Source: an uncultured Clostridia bacterium
GTDB taxonomy: Bacteria; Bacillota; Clostridia; Oscillospirales; Oscillospiraceae
Assembly (NCBI GenBank): GCA_947307255.1
Contig: CAMZIO010000002.1
Coordinates: 1 to 64,000, forward strand
Direction of reading: 5' to 3'
DNA length: 64,000 nt
A program made the position numbers and the translations under genes. The notes under the pieces were generated by a model. The model ran no database searches and was not told the DNA's origin. It saw nothing but the letters and a program-made list of their open reading frames with translations. Below, in pieces: positions 33,532 to 42,400 of this stretch. Every line of letters starts with the position of its first letter. The first letter of the stretch is position 1.

Positions 33532-34403
33532 AGGGACGGATTCAAAAAGCACTCAGCGGTTTTTATTACGTCAAAAGCGGGGAAGTGCTTTATACCTGTC
33601 GGGCACGTGGAAAATTCCGCAAATCCGGGATCTCCCCTCTGGTCGGTGATTTTGTGGAATTTCTCCCATTGGACGGCGGAGAGGGAATGATCGAGAAGAT
33701 CGAGCCGAGAAAGAACGCCTTTGACCGTCCGGCCGTTGCGAATATTGATCAACTGGTGATCGTAGTGTCCCAGGCGCTTCCAATCACAGACCCCTATCTG
33801 ATCGACCGCATGACGGCTATCGCAGCGCTGAAAAACTGCGGCGTGCTGATTTGCATCAACAAGTGCGACCTTGATCCGGGGCAGGCGCTGTATGCGTATT
33901 ACACGCAAGCCGGATTTCCAACGCTTTGTGTCAGCGCTGCATCCGGCGAAGGAATGGAAGCGCTTTCCCAGACAATAGCCGGCAAGCTATCTGCCTTTAC
34001 AGGAGATTCCGGTGTTGGAAAGTCCAGCATCCTCAACGCACTTGATTCGAGCTACCATTTAAAGGTGGGCGAGGTCAGCCAGGCGCTGGGGCGCGGACGG
34101 CATACCACGCGCCACGTGGAGCTGTATACGCTCAGCAGTGGTGCGGAGATCATTGATACGCCTGGTTTTTCCTCGTTTGACGCGCAGGGGCTTAGCCTGG
34201 CGCTCAAACGCAAGCTGCCGGAGACGTTTGCCGACTTTGCGCCGTATTTGGGCCAGTGCCGCTTCGTCGGCTGCACACATACGAAGGAAAAGGGATGCGC
34301 CGTGTTGGCGGCGGTGAAGGAAGGCAAGGTGGTCAGGGGCCGCCACGACAGTTACCTGAGGCTTTTCAACCAGCTCAAGGAGCTGGAGGAGTGGAATCAT
34401 TAA
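33528..34403 (+). CDS. rsgA: Ribosome small-subunit GTPase RsgA
   Basis: A circularly permuted GTPase that acts late in 30S assembly. An N-terminal OB fold is followed by the G4 motif NKCD before G1 GDSGVGKSS and G3 DTPGF. A C-terminal zinc knuckle with cysteines and histidine is seen in CRFVGCTHTKEKGC. At 291 residues it is normal. It overlaps prkC by 4 bp and ends at a strong terminator. In B. subtilis rpe, thiN and spoVM come next; here rpe and thiN are missing. Confidence 0.96.
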   Translation: MKGRIQKALSGFYYVKSGEVLYTCRARGKFRKSGISPLVGDFVEFLPLDGGEGMIEKIEPRKNAFDRPAVANIDQLVIVVSQALPITDPYLIDRMTAIAALKNCGVLICINKCDLDPGQALYAYYTQAGFPTLCVSAASGEGMEALSQTIAGKLSAFTGDSGVGKSSILNALDSSYHLKVGEVSQALGRGRHTTRHVELYTLSSGAEIIDTPGFSSFDAQGLSLALKRKLPETFADFAPYLGQCRFVGCTHTKEKGCAVLAAVKEGKVVRGRHDSYLRLFNQLKELEEWNH

Positions 34404-34438
34404 CGGGCAGGGAAACTTTCGTTTCCCTGCCCGTTTTT
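34402..34438 (+). terminator. Terminator after rsgA
   Basis: ACGGGCAGGGAAAC and GTTTCCCTGCCCGT form a perfect 14-bp stem with a TTTC loop, then six Ts. Confidence 0.95.
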
Positions 34439-34511
34439 TCTCTGTACGGAACACTGCCGGCACGCCGCGCTTATAATGGGCTGTGAGGAGTACCGACAGG
34501 GGGGAGATTCG

Positions 34512-34664
34512 ATGTACCGAAGCAAATGGCGTCTGGCCGGCTTATGCGCGCTCACGCTGGGACTGGCAATCCTTATCGTTGCGGTGTTTCCCATTGGCGC
34601 GCTGCTGTTTCTCGTCGCTTTTCTTCTCATTTTCTGTGGAATCGGCTGTATCCGCAGGTATTAA
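34512..34664 (+). CDS. Small membrane protein upstream of spoVM
   Basis: A 50-residue protein made mostly of one long hydrophobic stretch or a tight helical hairpin (LCALTLGLAILIVAVFPIGALLFLVAFLLIF), with a basic start and an RRY end. ATG 34512 follows GGGGGAG; the track start at 34476 is upstream of this site. It lies 12 bp before spoVM and may be transcribed with it. No family is recognised; a sporulation role is inferred from context only. Confidence 0.6.
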   Translation: MYRSKWRLAGLCALTLGLAILIVAVFPIGALLFLVAFLLIFCGIGCIRRY

Positions 34665-34676
34665 GGAGGTGGGCAT

Positions 34677-34757
34677 TTGAAAATCGTCGTCTGGAAATCA
34701 CCCAAGGTGCTCAGCGCTTTGCTGCGGCGCCTGTTCGGCATCAACGAGCAGGCATAA
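34677..34757 (+). CDS. spoVM: SpoVM, spore coat anchoring peptide (absent from ORF track)
   Basis: A 26-residue peptide (MKIVVWKSPK...FGINEQA), the same length as B. subtilis SpoVM, with conserved Lys2 and Pro9 and an amphipathic helix in the second half. SpoVM senses the convex forespore membrane and tethers SpoIVA there. It starts at TTG after an excellent AAGGAGGTGG. Its position downstream of prpC-prkC-rsgA matches the Bacillus order. It was too short for the track. Partner genes sipL and spoIVA follow directly. Confidence 0.88.
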   Translation: MKIVVWKSPKVLSALLRRLFGINEQA

Positions 34758-34780
34758 TAATCGCAGGACGGGCATAGGAT
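34752..34780 (+). promoter_or_regulatory. Candidate sigma-E promoter of the sipL-like gene
   Basis: GCATAAT, 14 bp, CATAGGAT resembles the mother-cell sigma-E consensus (ATA-containing -35 and CATACAAT-like -10). By eye only. Confidence 0.45.
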
Positions 34781-34812
34781 ATGGCAACACTGTGCCAAAG
34801 GAGAGGACTCAC

Positions 34813-36336
34813 ATGGAAGTGGAACTGCAAAAGGAAAGCTACCCCTGCTATCAAGCCGCGCCGGAGATCGTCGACACACATGAGGAGTCAACGGAGACGA
34901 TCATTCCGGATTACTGCCCGGATATTGCGCGCATTGTCGACGCCAATGCCTGCCTGCTGCTGCACGGAGCGGAACTGCTGAACGGAAAAGCCACCCTTTC
35001 CGGCTCAATTGAGATTACACTGCTGTACATGGCCGACGATGCGCAGGGCTTGCGTAAGATGGACTATTCGATTGCGTTGCAGCATACTGTGGAGCGCGAG
35101 AGCCTGAAGGATTGCAGCAATCTGTCGCTGGAAGGGCACGTCTGCGCGCCAGAGGTGCGCCTGCTCAACCCGCGCAAAATCTTCACGCGCATAGACGTGG
35201 AGATACGCGCGACGCCATACGCTGCGCAGACGCTTTGCGTGTGCAGCGGCGTTGCGCAGCAGTCGGCGTATCACATGGAAACGCTCTGCGAAACCCACGA
35301 GGCCTCGCTGCTGCGCGGCATTCGGGAAAAGGGATTTACCGTTTCAGACGAGATCCCCATTCCCGGCGGCAAGGCGGCAATCCATCAACTGCTGAGCGTT
35401 TCGGCAAAGCCGCGCCTGACAGATTGCAAGGCGGTGGGGAATAAGGTGATGCTCAAAGGCGTTGCCTGCGTCAGTATGCTCTACGCGACGGAGTCCGGCG
35501 CGCCGGAGCATTGTGCTATGGAGATGTCGTTTTCGCAGATCGTGGACGGCCTTGACGCCGCGGACAGCGACGTTTCTGCCGAGGCGCTGCTGCGCACGAC
35601 GGAATTCGAGGCGCATAGCGACGGTGAGGGCCGCACGCTGTCCGTTTCCCTGGCGCTTCATGCTTTTGTCATCCTGCGGCAGAGCGTTTCGCTGCGCTGC
35701 ATTGCCGATCTTTACAGCACATCCCACGAGGTGAACGCCGAAAGCGAGCTGCTGGAGCTGTCGCGCCCGCCGGTATGCTCCGTCCGTCAGCAAAACGTCC
35801 GCGAGCAGATCGACACCAGCGTAGAGATCGGCTCGATCCTCTGCGCCGAGGCATGCCTCGGCAGCCCAAGTCTGACGCGCAGCGGCGATTCGTTCGTTCT
35901 GCGCACCGTTGCAACGATCAAGGTACTCTATCTGGATGAAAACGGCGTGCCGCTGCTGGCCGAACGCCGCAGTGAGATTACCCTGGACAGCGACGCCGAA
36001 GCGGGCGATCCGATCTCCGTCAGCGGCGTCTGTTCGGACGATATAACCACTGGGATCAACGCGCAGGGGATTGAGGTGCGCTTCCCTGTAATCTTCCGGA
36101 TCACCTCTGCGCCGCGTCTGCGCTGCGTGTGGATCACCGCGCTGCAGGCGCAGGAGCGTACCGATAACGGAGAAACGGCGCCCTCGCTGACGCTGCGCGC
36201 GCTGCAGCCGGATCAAACGCTGTGGGACCTCGCCAAGCAGTGCCGTACGACGGTGGAGGAGATCGTTTCCGCCAACGAGCTAGGCGAAAAAACCGCCGCG
36301 GTCGGCGAATTGCTGCTGATTCCGAGAAAACGCTGA
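34813..36336 (+). CDS. sipL: SPOCS (DUF3794) and LysM protein, SipL-like spore coat morphogenetic protein
   Basis: A 507-residue protein with repeated SPOCS/DUF3794 beta domains over about residues 30-445 and a C-terminal LysM domain (about 460-505, DQTLWDLAKQCRTTVEEIVSANEL). This layout is that of SipL of Clostridioides difficile, which binds SpoIVA through its LysM domain and is needed for coat attachment. ATG 34813 is used because AAGGAGAGG lies just before it; the track start at 34792 is upstream of that site. It sits between spoVM and spoIVA, whose products act on the same forespore surface. Confidence 0.85.
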   Translation: MEVELQKESYPCYQAAPEIVDTHEESTETIIPDYCPDIARIVDANACLLLHGAELLNGKATLSGSIEITLLYMADDAQGLRKMDYSIALQHTVERESLKDCSNLSLEGHVCAPEVRLLNPRKIFTRIDVEIRATPYAAQTLCVCSGVAQQSAYHMETLCETHEASLLRGIREKGFTVSDEIPIPGGKAAIHQLLSVSAKPRLTDCKAVGNKVMLKGVACVSMLYATESGAPEHCAMEMSFSQIVDGLDAADSDVSAEALLRTTEFEAHSDGEGRTLSVSLALHAFVILRQSVSLRCIADLYSTSHEVNAESELLELSRPPVCSVRQQNVREQIDTSVEIGSILCAEACLGSPSLTRSGDSFVLRTVATIKVLYLDENGVPLLAERRSEITLDSDAEAGDPISVSGVCSDDITTGINAQGIEVRFPVIFRITSAPRLRCVWITALQAQERTDNGETAPSLTLRALQPDQTLWDLAKQCRTTVEEIVSANELGEKTAAVGELLLIPRKR

Positions 36337-36366
36337 AAAAGGAGCCGATAAATTCGGCTCCTTTTT
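36336..36366 (+). terminator. Terminator after the sipL-like gene
   Basis: AAAAAGGAGCCGA and TCGGCTCCTTTTT pair perfectly around a short loop. Confidence 0.93.
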
Positions 36367-36372
36367 CAGCTT

Positions 36373-36403
36373 GTCATATTCCGTGTCGCTTTCACATATG
36401 AAT
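36373..36403 (+). promoter_or_regulatory. Candidate sigma-E promoter of spoIVA
   Basis: GTCATATT, 14 bp, CATATGAAT agrees well with the sigma-E pattern, which is what controls spoIVA in other spore formers. It lies about 36 bp before the start codon. Confidence 0.65.
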
Positions 36404-36438
36404 AGAGCAAGTACGGTGAGGATTCGGAGGAAAATGGA

Positions 36439-37920
36439 ATGAATGCAAATACCGGAATCTATCAGGATATCTCCATACGCACCGCGGGGGATATTTACAT
36501 TGGCGTGGTCGGACCGGTGCGCACCGGCAAATCCACCTTTATCAAGCGCTTTATGGAGACGCAGGTGATTCCCCATATCGACAACGTCTACCGCCGCGAG
36601 CGCGCCAAGGACGAACTGCCGCAAAGCTCATCCGGTCGCACGGTGATGACGGCGGAGCCGAAATTCGTCCCGGAAGAGGCGGTAGACATCGCGCTGGACG
36701 AAGGAACCGTTTGTTCCGTTCGACTGATCGACTGTGTGGGCTATATGGTTCCCGGCGCAATGGGGCAGAGCGACGGCGATTCTCCGCGCATGGTAACGAC
36801 GCCATGGCTGGATCATGCGGTTTCCATGAGCGAGGCAGCAGAGCTGGGCACCTCCCGCGTGATCCGGGAGCACTCCACGATCGGTATTGTGGTTACGACG
36901 GACGGCAGCATCACCGAGATCCCACGCGAGGACTATATGGAAGCAGAGGGGCGCGTGATCCGCGAGCTGCAGGAGATCGGCAAGCCGTTTTTGGTGCTGC
37001 TGAACGCCGCACAGCCGCAATCGGAGCGGGTACAGGCGATGGCCAGGGATATTGCCGATCGGTACGGCGTAACCTGCCTTCCCGTCAACTGCCTGCTGCT
37101 GGACGACGCGGCCGTTGGAGATATTCTCAAGGCGATTCTCTATGAGTTTCCGCTTACGCAGTTGGATATTTCCATTCCGGCATGGGTGGAGGCGCTGCCA
37201 AACGACCATCCGATCAAGTGCGGGTTGTATCGCAATATCCGGCAAAGCGCCAAGGCGCTGCACTGTATTCGGGAGGTAACCCCGGCCGTGGAGGCGATGG
37301 GGGCATACGAGGGGATCAGTGCGGCAAGGGTGAGCGCCATACAACTCGGCAGCGGGGTCGTATCGGCCGAGTTGGAACTGCCGCGCGCACTGTTTTATCA
37401 GACACTCAGCGAGCAATCCGGGTTCTCCGTCTGCGACGACGGGGATCTGATGTGCCTGCTTACGCAGCTTTCCGCAGTCAAGGCGGAGTATGACAAGGTG
37501 GCCCAGGCGCTGCACGAAGCAAAGCAGACGGGCTATGGCATCGTGGTCCCCAGCGTGGAGGAACTGAATCTGGAGGAACCGGAAATCATGAAGCAGGGCG
37601 GCCGGTACGGCGTGAAGCTCAAGGCCAGCGCACCGTCCATCCACATGATTCGCGCCGATATTGAAACCACCGTTTCACCGATCGTCGGCAATGAAAAGCA
37701 ATCGGAGGATATGGTCAATTATCTGCTCCAGGAATTTGAAGGGGATACGGGGAAAATCTGGCAGTCGAACATCTTCGGCCGCAGCTTTCACGAGATCGTC
37801 AATGAGGACCTGCTCAATAAGCTCAAGCATATGCCGGAGGATGCGCGCGGCAAGCTGCGCCAGACGCTGGAGCGCATTATCAACGAGGGCAGCGGCGGAC
37901 TGATCTGCATTATCCTCTAA
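36439..37920 (+). CDS. spoIVA: Stage IV sporulation protein A
   Basis: A 493-residue ATPase that polymerises on the forespore to form the coat basement layer. It starts YQDISIRTAGDIYIGVVGPVRTGKSTFIKRFME with Walker A GPVRTGKS, and has the family's C-terminal region ending GLICIIL, needed for membrane targeting through SpoVM. Length and motifs are complete. It is flanked by its own candidate sigma-E promoter and a bidirectional terminator. Confidence 0.96.
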   Translation: MNANTGIYQDISIRTAGDIYIGVVGPVRTGKSTFIKRFMETQVIPHIDNVYRRERAKDELPQSSSGRTVMTAEPKFVPEEAVDIALDEGTVCSVRLIDCVGYMVPGAMGQSDGDSPRMVTTPWLDHAVSMSEAAELGTSRVIREHSTIGIVVTTDGSITEIPREDYMEAEGRVIRELQEIGKPFLVLLNAAQPQSERVQAMARDIADRYGVTCLPVNCLLLDDAAVGDILKAILYEFPLTQLDISIPAWVEALPNDHPIKCGLYRNIRQSAKALHCIREVTPAVEAMGAYEGISAARVSAIQLGSGVVSAELELPRALFYQTLSEQSGFSVCDDGDLMCLLTQLSAVKAEYDKVAQALHEAKQTGYGIVVPSVEELNLEEPEIMKQGGRYGVKLKASAPSIHMIRADIETTVSPIVGNEKQSEDMVNYLLQEFEGDTGKIWQSNIFGRSFHEIVNEDLLNKLKHMPEDARGKLRQTLERIINEGSGGLICIIL

Positions 37921-37937
37921 TCGAATCATAACGGAAC

Positions 37938-37973
37938 GCGAAAAAAGAAGCGGCATCGCCGCTTCTTTTTTCG
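37938..37973. terminator. Bidirectional terminator between spoIVA and pfp
   Basis: AAAAAAGAAGCGGC and GCCGCTTCTTTTTT pair perfectly with an ATC loop, giving T-runs on both strands. Confidence 0.93.
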
Positions 37974-37978
37974 TGCCT

Positions 37979-39217
37979 TTATTCTGCCAGCACCTTTTTA
38001 AGCCGGGCAAAGCGGGGCAGAGAATCCTCCTTCGGAAGCGGCGGCTCGCCCTGAATCAGCGGCAGGGCGTAGTCGATGAAGTCGTGGGTAACGCCGTTAT
38101 GATCGGCGTTGATCCACGCCAGCGGAACCTTCTTCTCAAAGTTTGCCACCTCGGTCAGCCCCAGCAGCTTCGTGCGGCAAACGTAATGTCCGTCCACCGT
38201 ATCGCGCTCAAAGGCGACCATCTTGTCTGTAATGCCCGCCACGGCGTTTTCCACGGCCGCCTTGCCCGCCATATAGGCTTCCTCGATATCGGTCTCACTG
38301 GCGAGATGCGCGCCGCAGCGCTGCAGCAGGCTCAGCTCGATCCCACGTACCTTCGCGCCGGTGCGCTCCTTGACGATGTTGGCCAGCAGTGCGGCGAGGC
38401 CGCCGAGCTGCGCGTGGCCGAAGCCGTCTGTCGCGCTGGTCTTTGCCTCGGAGACAAAGCTGCCGTCAGCGTAGTGGATCCCCTCGGAAACGGCGACCAT
38501 GCAGTTGCCCGTCTCGCGGTAAACCCGCTCCACATCCGCAAGGAAGAGGTCCATATCAAAGTCCGTCTCCGGCAGATAGATCAGATCGGGGCCGGCGCCG
38601 TATTCACTCGCCAGCGCGGCGGCGGCGGTCAGCCAGCCGGCGTGGCGGCCCATGATCTCAATAATGCAGATCATGCCAGTATCGTATACGCGCGCGTCCT
38701 GGTAGACCTCCATGCAGCTCGTAGCGATATACTTCGCAGCGGAGGCGTAGCCGGGGCAATGATCGGTGCCGAACAGATCGTTGTCGATCGTCTTGGGCAC
38801 GCCCATCACGCGGCACTCGTAGCCGACCTTCTGCATATACTTGGATATCTTATTGCACGTATCCATGGAATCGTTGCCGCCGTTGTAAAAGAAATAGCGG
38901 ACGTCGTGCTTGCGGAATACCTCTAAAATGCGCCGATAGTCCGTGTCGTCCACGTCCGGATCCTTCATCTTGTAGCGGCAGGAGCCGAGCGCGGAGGAGG
39001 GGGTATACTTGAGTAATTCCAGTTCCTTCGCGTCCTCGGCGTCCATATCAAACAGGCGATCGTTCAAAACGCCCTTGATGCCGTGCTCCGCGCCGTAGAC
39101 CTTGGTGATCACGTTGCTATCCAGCGCGGTGCGGATCACGCCGTAGGCGCTGGCATTGATGACGGAAGTAGGACCGCCGGACTGACCGATAACGCATGCA
39201 CCTTTGAGTTCAGTCAT
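37979..39217 (-). CDS. pfp: Pyrophosphate-dependent 6-phosphofructokinase
   Basis: A 412-residue glycolytic enzyme that interconverts fructose-6-P and fructose-1,6-bisP. GGNDSMDT and PKTIDNDL carry Asp and Lys at the positions where ATP enzymes have glycine, the accepted mark of PPi-type enzymes. GRHAGWLTAAAALA and PETDFD follow. It is encoded with fba and two transketolase halves on the same strand. PPi enzymes of clostridia can also act on sedoheptulose-7-phosphate, which fits this neighbourhood. Confidence 0.93.
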   Translation of the reverse strand: MTELKGACVIGQSGGPTSVINASAYGVIRTALDSNVITKVYGAEHGIKGVLNDRLFDMDAEDAKELELLKYTPSSALGSCRYKMKDPDVDDTDYRRILEVFRKHDVRYFFYNGGNDSMDTCNKISKYMQKVGYECRVMGVPKTIDNDLFGTDHCPGYASAAKYIATSCMEVYQDARVYDTGMICIIEIMGRHAGWLTAAAALASEYGAGPDLIYLPETDFDMDLFLADVERVYRETGNCMVAVSEGIHYADGSFVSEAKTSATDGFGHAQLGGLAALLANIVKERTGAKVRGIELSLLQRCGAHLASETDIEEAYMAGKAAVENAVAGITDKMVAFERDTVDGHYVCRTKLLGLTEVANFEKKVPLAWINADHNGVTHDFIDYALPLIQGEPPLPKEDSLPRFARLKKVLAE

Positions 39218-39359
39218 GGTAATAATCTCCTTGTGATTACCGCATCAGCGGCAATGATTTTTGATCGTTTTTCGCCGCGACATGCGCGTGGCGAAAAACA
39301 CTTTGCGCAAAGCGCCCGTGCGCCAAGGGCGTGCGGGAAGCGAAGCGCTGGGGGAATCG

Positions 39360-39383
39360 AAAGGGGGGACTGGTCCCCCCTTT
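39360..39383 (-). terminator. Hairpin after fba
   Basis: AAAGGGGGGAC and GTCCCCCCTTT form a perfect palindromic stem just after the fba stop, with three Ts on the minus strand. The remaining gap to pfp (39218-39359) holds no gene that I can see. Confidence 0.65.
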
Positions 39384-39391
39384 AAGAAGTC

Positions 39392-40357
39392 TTAGGCTTT
39401 GCCGTCGCAGCCGAGGACGTCCACGATCTTGTGCGCGACCATGGCCTTGATCGCAGCGCGGGCAGGCTTGAGATACTGGCGCGGGTCGAAGTCGGAGGGG
39501 TGCTCGGCAAAATGCTCGCGGATGCAGGCGGTCATCGCAAGGCGCAGGTCGGAGTCGATATTGATCTTGCAAACGGCCATCTTTGCCGCCTGGCGCAGCT
39601 GCGCTTCGGGGATACCGACAGCGTCCGGCATCTTGCCGCCGAAGGCGTTGATCTTGCGGACGAACTCCTGCGGGACGGAGGACGAGCCGTGCAGCACGAT
39701 GGGGAAGCCGGGCAGGCGGCGGGAGACGTCCTCTAAAATGTCAAAGCGCAGGGGAGGCGGGACCAACTCGCCGTTTTCATTGCGCGTGCACTGCGCAGCG
39801 GTAAACTTATACGCGCCGTGGCTGGTGCCGATGGCGATGGCCAGCGAGTCGCAGCCGGTGCGCTCCACAAACTCCTGTACGTCCTCGGCGCGGGTATAGG
39901 AGGAATCCTCGGCGCTGACCTTGACCTCGTCCTCCACACCGGCGAGCGTGCCAAGCTCCGCCTCGACGACGACGCCGTGGTCGTGCGCGTACTCGACGAC
40001 CTGGCGGGTGATGCGGATGTTCTCTTCAAAGGATTCGCCGCTCTTGTCGATCATCACGGAGGTAAATCCGCCGTCGATGCAGCTTTTGCACAGCTCAAAG
40101 CTGTCGCCATGGTCCAGATGGAGTGCAATGGGCAGACCCGTTTCGATAACGGCAGCCTCGACCAGCTTCATCAGATAGGTGTGGTTGGCATAGGCGCGGG
40201 CGCCCTTGCTGACCTGGAGAATCAACGGAGCGTTCAAGTCCATGGCGGCTTCCGTGATGCCCTGCACGATCTCCATATTATTGACGTTGAACGCGCCGAC
40301 GGCGTAGCCGCCTTGGTATGCCTTTGCAAACATTTCCTTCGTCGTTACCAGTGGCAT
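39392..40357 (-). CDS. fba: Class II fructose-bisphosphate aldolase
   Basis: A 321-residue zinc aldolase. The N-terminal FNVNN, the zinc-binding HLDHGDSFELC, and GTSHGAYKF and VLHGSSSVPQEF are the family marks. The ATG at 40357 is used because GGAGAG lies 8 bases before it, while the track's start at 40363 is too close. It cleaves fructose-1,6-bisP and in many bacteria also sedoheptulose-1,7-bisP. Genes for PPi-PFK and transketolase flank it. Confidence 0.95.
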   Translation of the reverse strand: MPLVTTKEMFAKAYQGGYAVGAFNVNNMEIVQGITEAAMDLNAPLILQVSKGARAYANHTYLMKLVEAAVIETGLPIALHLDHGDSFELCKSCIDGGFTSVMIDKSGESFEENIRITRQVVEYAHDHGVVVEAELGTLAGVEDEVKVSAEDSSYTRAEDVQEFVERTGCDSLAIAIGTSHGAYKFTAAQCTRNENGELVPPPLRFDILEDVSRRLPGFPIVLHGSSSVPQEFVRKINAFGGKMPDAVGIPEAQLRQAAKMAVCKINIDSDLRLAMTACIREHFAEHPSDFDPRQYLKPARAAIKAMVAHKIVDVLGCDGKA

Positions 40358-40463
40358 AATCATCTCTCCTTTAGCATAAAGTCATTTGATACGATGGATC
40401 ATCAATAGCAAGTTCAGTGTACCATATTACGCGGAAAAAGCAAGGGAAAACGGGGAACTGTGA

Positions 40464-40502
40464 GCGAAAAAGAGAGGCAAGCGCAAACGTGCATTGCCTC
40501 TG
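40464..40502 (-). terminator. Terminator after the transketolase genes
   Basis: On the minus strand AGAGGCAA and TTGCCTCT enclose a small loop, followed by CTTTTT. Confidence 0.75.
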
Positions 40503-40511
40503 ATGATGGTA

Positions 40512-41441
40512 TTATAGCTTGCGGATTCGCGCGGCGATCTGATCCGCCGTCAGCCCGTATTCGCGCAGGACGTCCGCCGCCTTGCCGGACTGACCGAACT
40601 GATCGTTCACGCCGATCTTGAGGAATTTGCAGTTGACCTTGCCCATCAGCACCTCAGCCACGGTGTCGCCCAGGCCGCCGATCACGCTGTGCTCCTCGAC
40701 GGTAACGACCTTGCCGCACTGCTGCGCATAGCGCGTGATGCACGCGGCGTCAATGGGCTTGATGGTGTGCACGTTGATCACGGCTGCGTCGATGCCGTCG
40801 TCGGCAAGCGCCTGCGCGGCGAGCAGCGCCTCGTTGACCATCAGGCCGCAGGCAAAGATCGCCACGTCGCTGCCCTCGCGCAGGACGTTGGCCTTGCCGA
40901 TTTCAAAGGGCTTGACCATCTCGCCTTCAAAGACGGGCGTGGCCAGACGCGCAAGGCGCATATACACCGGGCCGTCAAATTCCGCAATCGCCATGGTAGC
41001 TGCTCTTGCCTCATTCGCGTCGGCGGGACAGATGACCGTCATGCCGGGAATCACACGCATCAGCGCCAGATCCTCGATGCACTGGTGGCTGCCGCCGTCT
41101 TCACCGACGGAGACGCCGGCGTGCGTGGCGCAGATCTTTACGTTGAAGTGGGGATAGGCAATGCTGTTGCGGATCTGCTCGTAGGCGCGGCCGGCGGCGA
41201 ACATGGCGAAGGTGGAGCAGAAGGGAACGAGGCCCATCGTAGAAAGCCCGGCGCCAATAGCCATCATATTTGCCTCGGCAATGCCGCAGTTATAAAACTT
41301 TTCCGGGTGCGCCTTGGCGACCTTGGCGGTTTGGGTCGCATTGGCAAGGTCGGCGTCGAGAACAACGACCTTGTCGTTCTTTTCCACCAGCTCGATCAAC
41401 GCCTCGCCATAGGCCTGGCGGGTTGCAATCTTATCACTCAT
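40512..41441 (-). CDS. Transketolase, C-terminal subunit
   Basis: About 309 residues covering the pyrimidine-binding and C-terminal domains (VVLDADLANATQ, CGIAEANMMAIGAGLS, HAGVSVGEDGGSHQ). It pairs with the preceding gene to make a split two-subunit transketolase, which moves two-carbon units in the non-oxidative pentose phosphate route. The ATG at 41441 is preferred over the GTG directly touching the upstream stop. The two genes are translationally coupled. Confidence 0.92.
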   Translation of the reverse strand: MSDKIATRQAYGEALIELVEKNDKVVVLDADLANATQTAKVAKAHPEKFYNCGIAEANMMAIGAGLSTMGLVPFCSTFAMFAAGRAYEQIRNSIAYPHFNVKICATHAGVSVGEDGGSHQCIEDLALMRVIPGMTVICPADANEARAATMAIAEFDGPVYMRLARLATPVFEGEMVKPFEIGKANVLREGSDVAIFACGLMVNEALLAAQALADDGIDAAVINVHTIKPIDAACITRYAQQCGKVVTVEEHSVIGGLGDTVAEVLMGKVNCKFLKIGVNDQFGQSGKAADVLREYGLTADQIAARIRKL

Positions 41442-41444
41442 CAC

Positions 41445-42254
41445 TCAATCCTCCAATTCCTTCAGGGCCTGCTCGCGCTGCTCGGCGTTTGGTGCCTTGC
41501 CGTGCCAGCCGACCTGGTTTTCCATAAAGGAAACACCTTTGCCCTTGACCGTGTGCGCGATAATGCACTTGGGCTTGCCGACGACCGGGGCGGAAAGCGC
41601 CGATTCGATCGCGTCGAGATCGTGCCCGTCTGGCAGCTCAAACACCTCGAACCCGAAGGCGCGCAGCTTCGCAGGGAGATCGCCCAGCGACATAACCTGG
41701 TCGTTCGTACCGTCGATCTGCAAGCCGTTGTTGTCGACGATCACGGTCAGGTTGTCCAGTTTATAGTGCGCGGCAGCCATATAGGCCTCCCAAATCTGGC
41801 CTTCTTGACTCTCGCCATCGCCGGCAAGGGCAAACACCTTGACATCCTTGCCCTGGTGCTTGGCGCCCAGCGCCATGCCGACGGCAATCGAAACGCCCTG
41901 GCCGAGAGAGCCGGTGGATGCATCCACACCGGGAACCTTCTTGGCGTCCGGATGGCCCTGCAGGATGCTGTGGAGCTGACGGAAATTGGCATATTCATCC
42001 CGGGAGATAAATCCCTTGGCCGCCAACACTGCGTAATAGCAGGGCGCAGCATGACCCTTAGAGAGGACAAACCGATCACGGTTAGGATTGTGGGGATCGG
42101 CGGGATCGACACGCATATGGTTGAAAAACACACTGGTCATCAGCTCCACCGCGGAGAGGGAGCCGCCGGGATGGCCGCTGCCGGCATTGGCGGTCATCGT
42201 GATGATATCACGCCGCACCTGCCGGCAAACCTTGGTCAGTTCTGTTGTTGTCAT
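41445..42254 (-). CDS. Transketolase, N-terminal subunit
   Basis: A 269-residue subunit with the thiamine-diphosphate-binding half: GSGHPGGSLSAVEL, then GDGESQEGQIWEAYMAAAHYKLDNLTVIVDNNGLQ. It needs the C-terminal subunit encoded directly after it. GGAGG is found just before the ATG on the minus strand. Confidence 0.93.
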   Translation of the reverse strand: MTTTELTKVCRQVRRDIITMTANAGSGHPGGSLSAVELMTSVFFNHMRVDPADPHNPNRDRFVLSKGHAAPCYYAVLAAKGFISRDEYANFRQLHSILQGHPDAKKVPGVDASTGSLGQGVSIAVGMALGAKHQGKDVKVFALAGDGESQEGQIWEAYMAAAHYKLDNLTVIVDNNGLQIDGTNDQVMSLGDLPAKLRAFGFEVFELPDGHDLDAIESALSAPVVGKPKCIIAHTVKGKGVSFMENQVGWHGKAPNAEQREQALKELED

Positions 42255-42400
42255 AGTGGCCTCCTGTATCTGAAAAAATGATATCTATGGATCAGTTTAT
42301 CGGAAAAAGGGCAGAAAGTCAATCAGAATCTATCCCATATCGAGCGGCGTTTCCCGCAAACGGGCACGGCGCATAAACTGTACGGAAGGGGGAGATTCGC

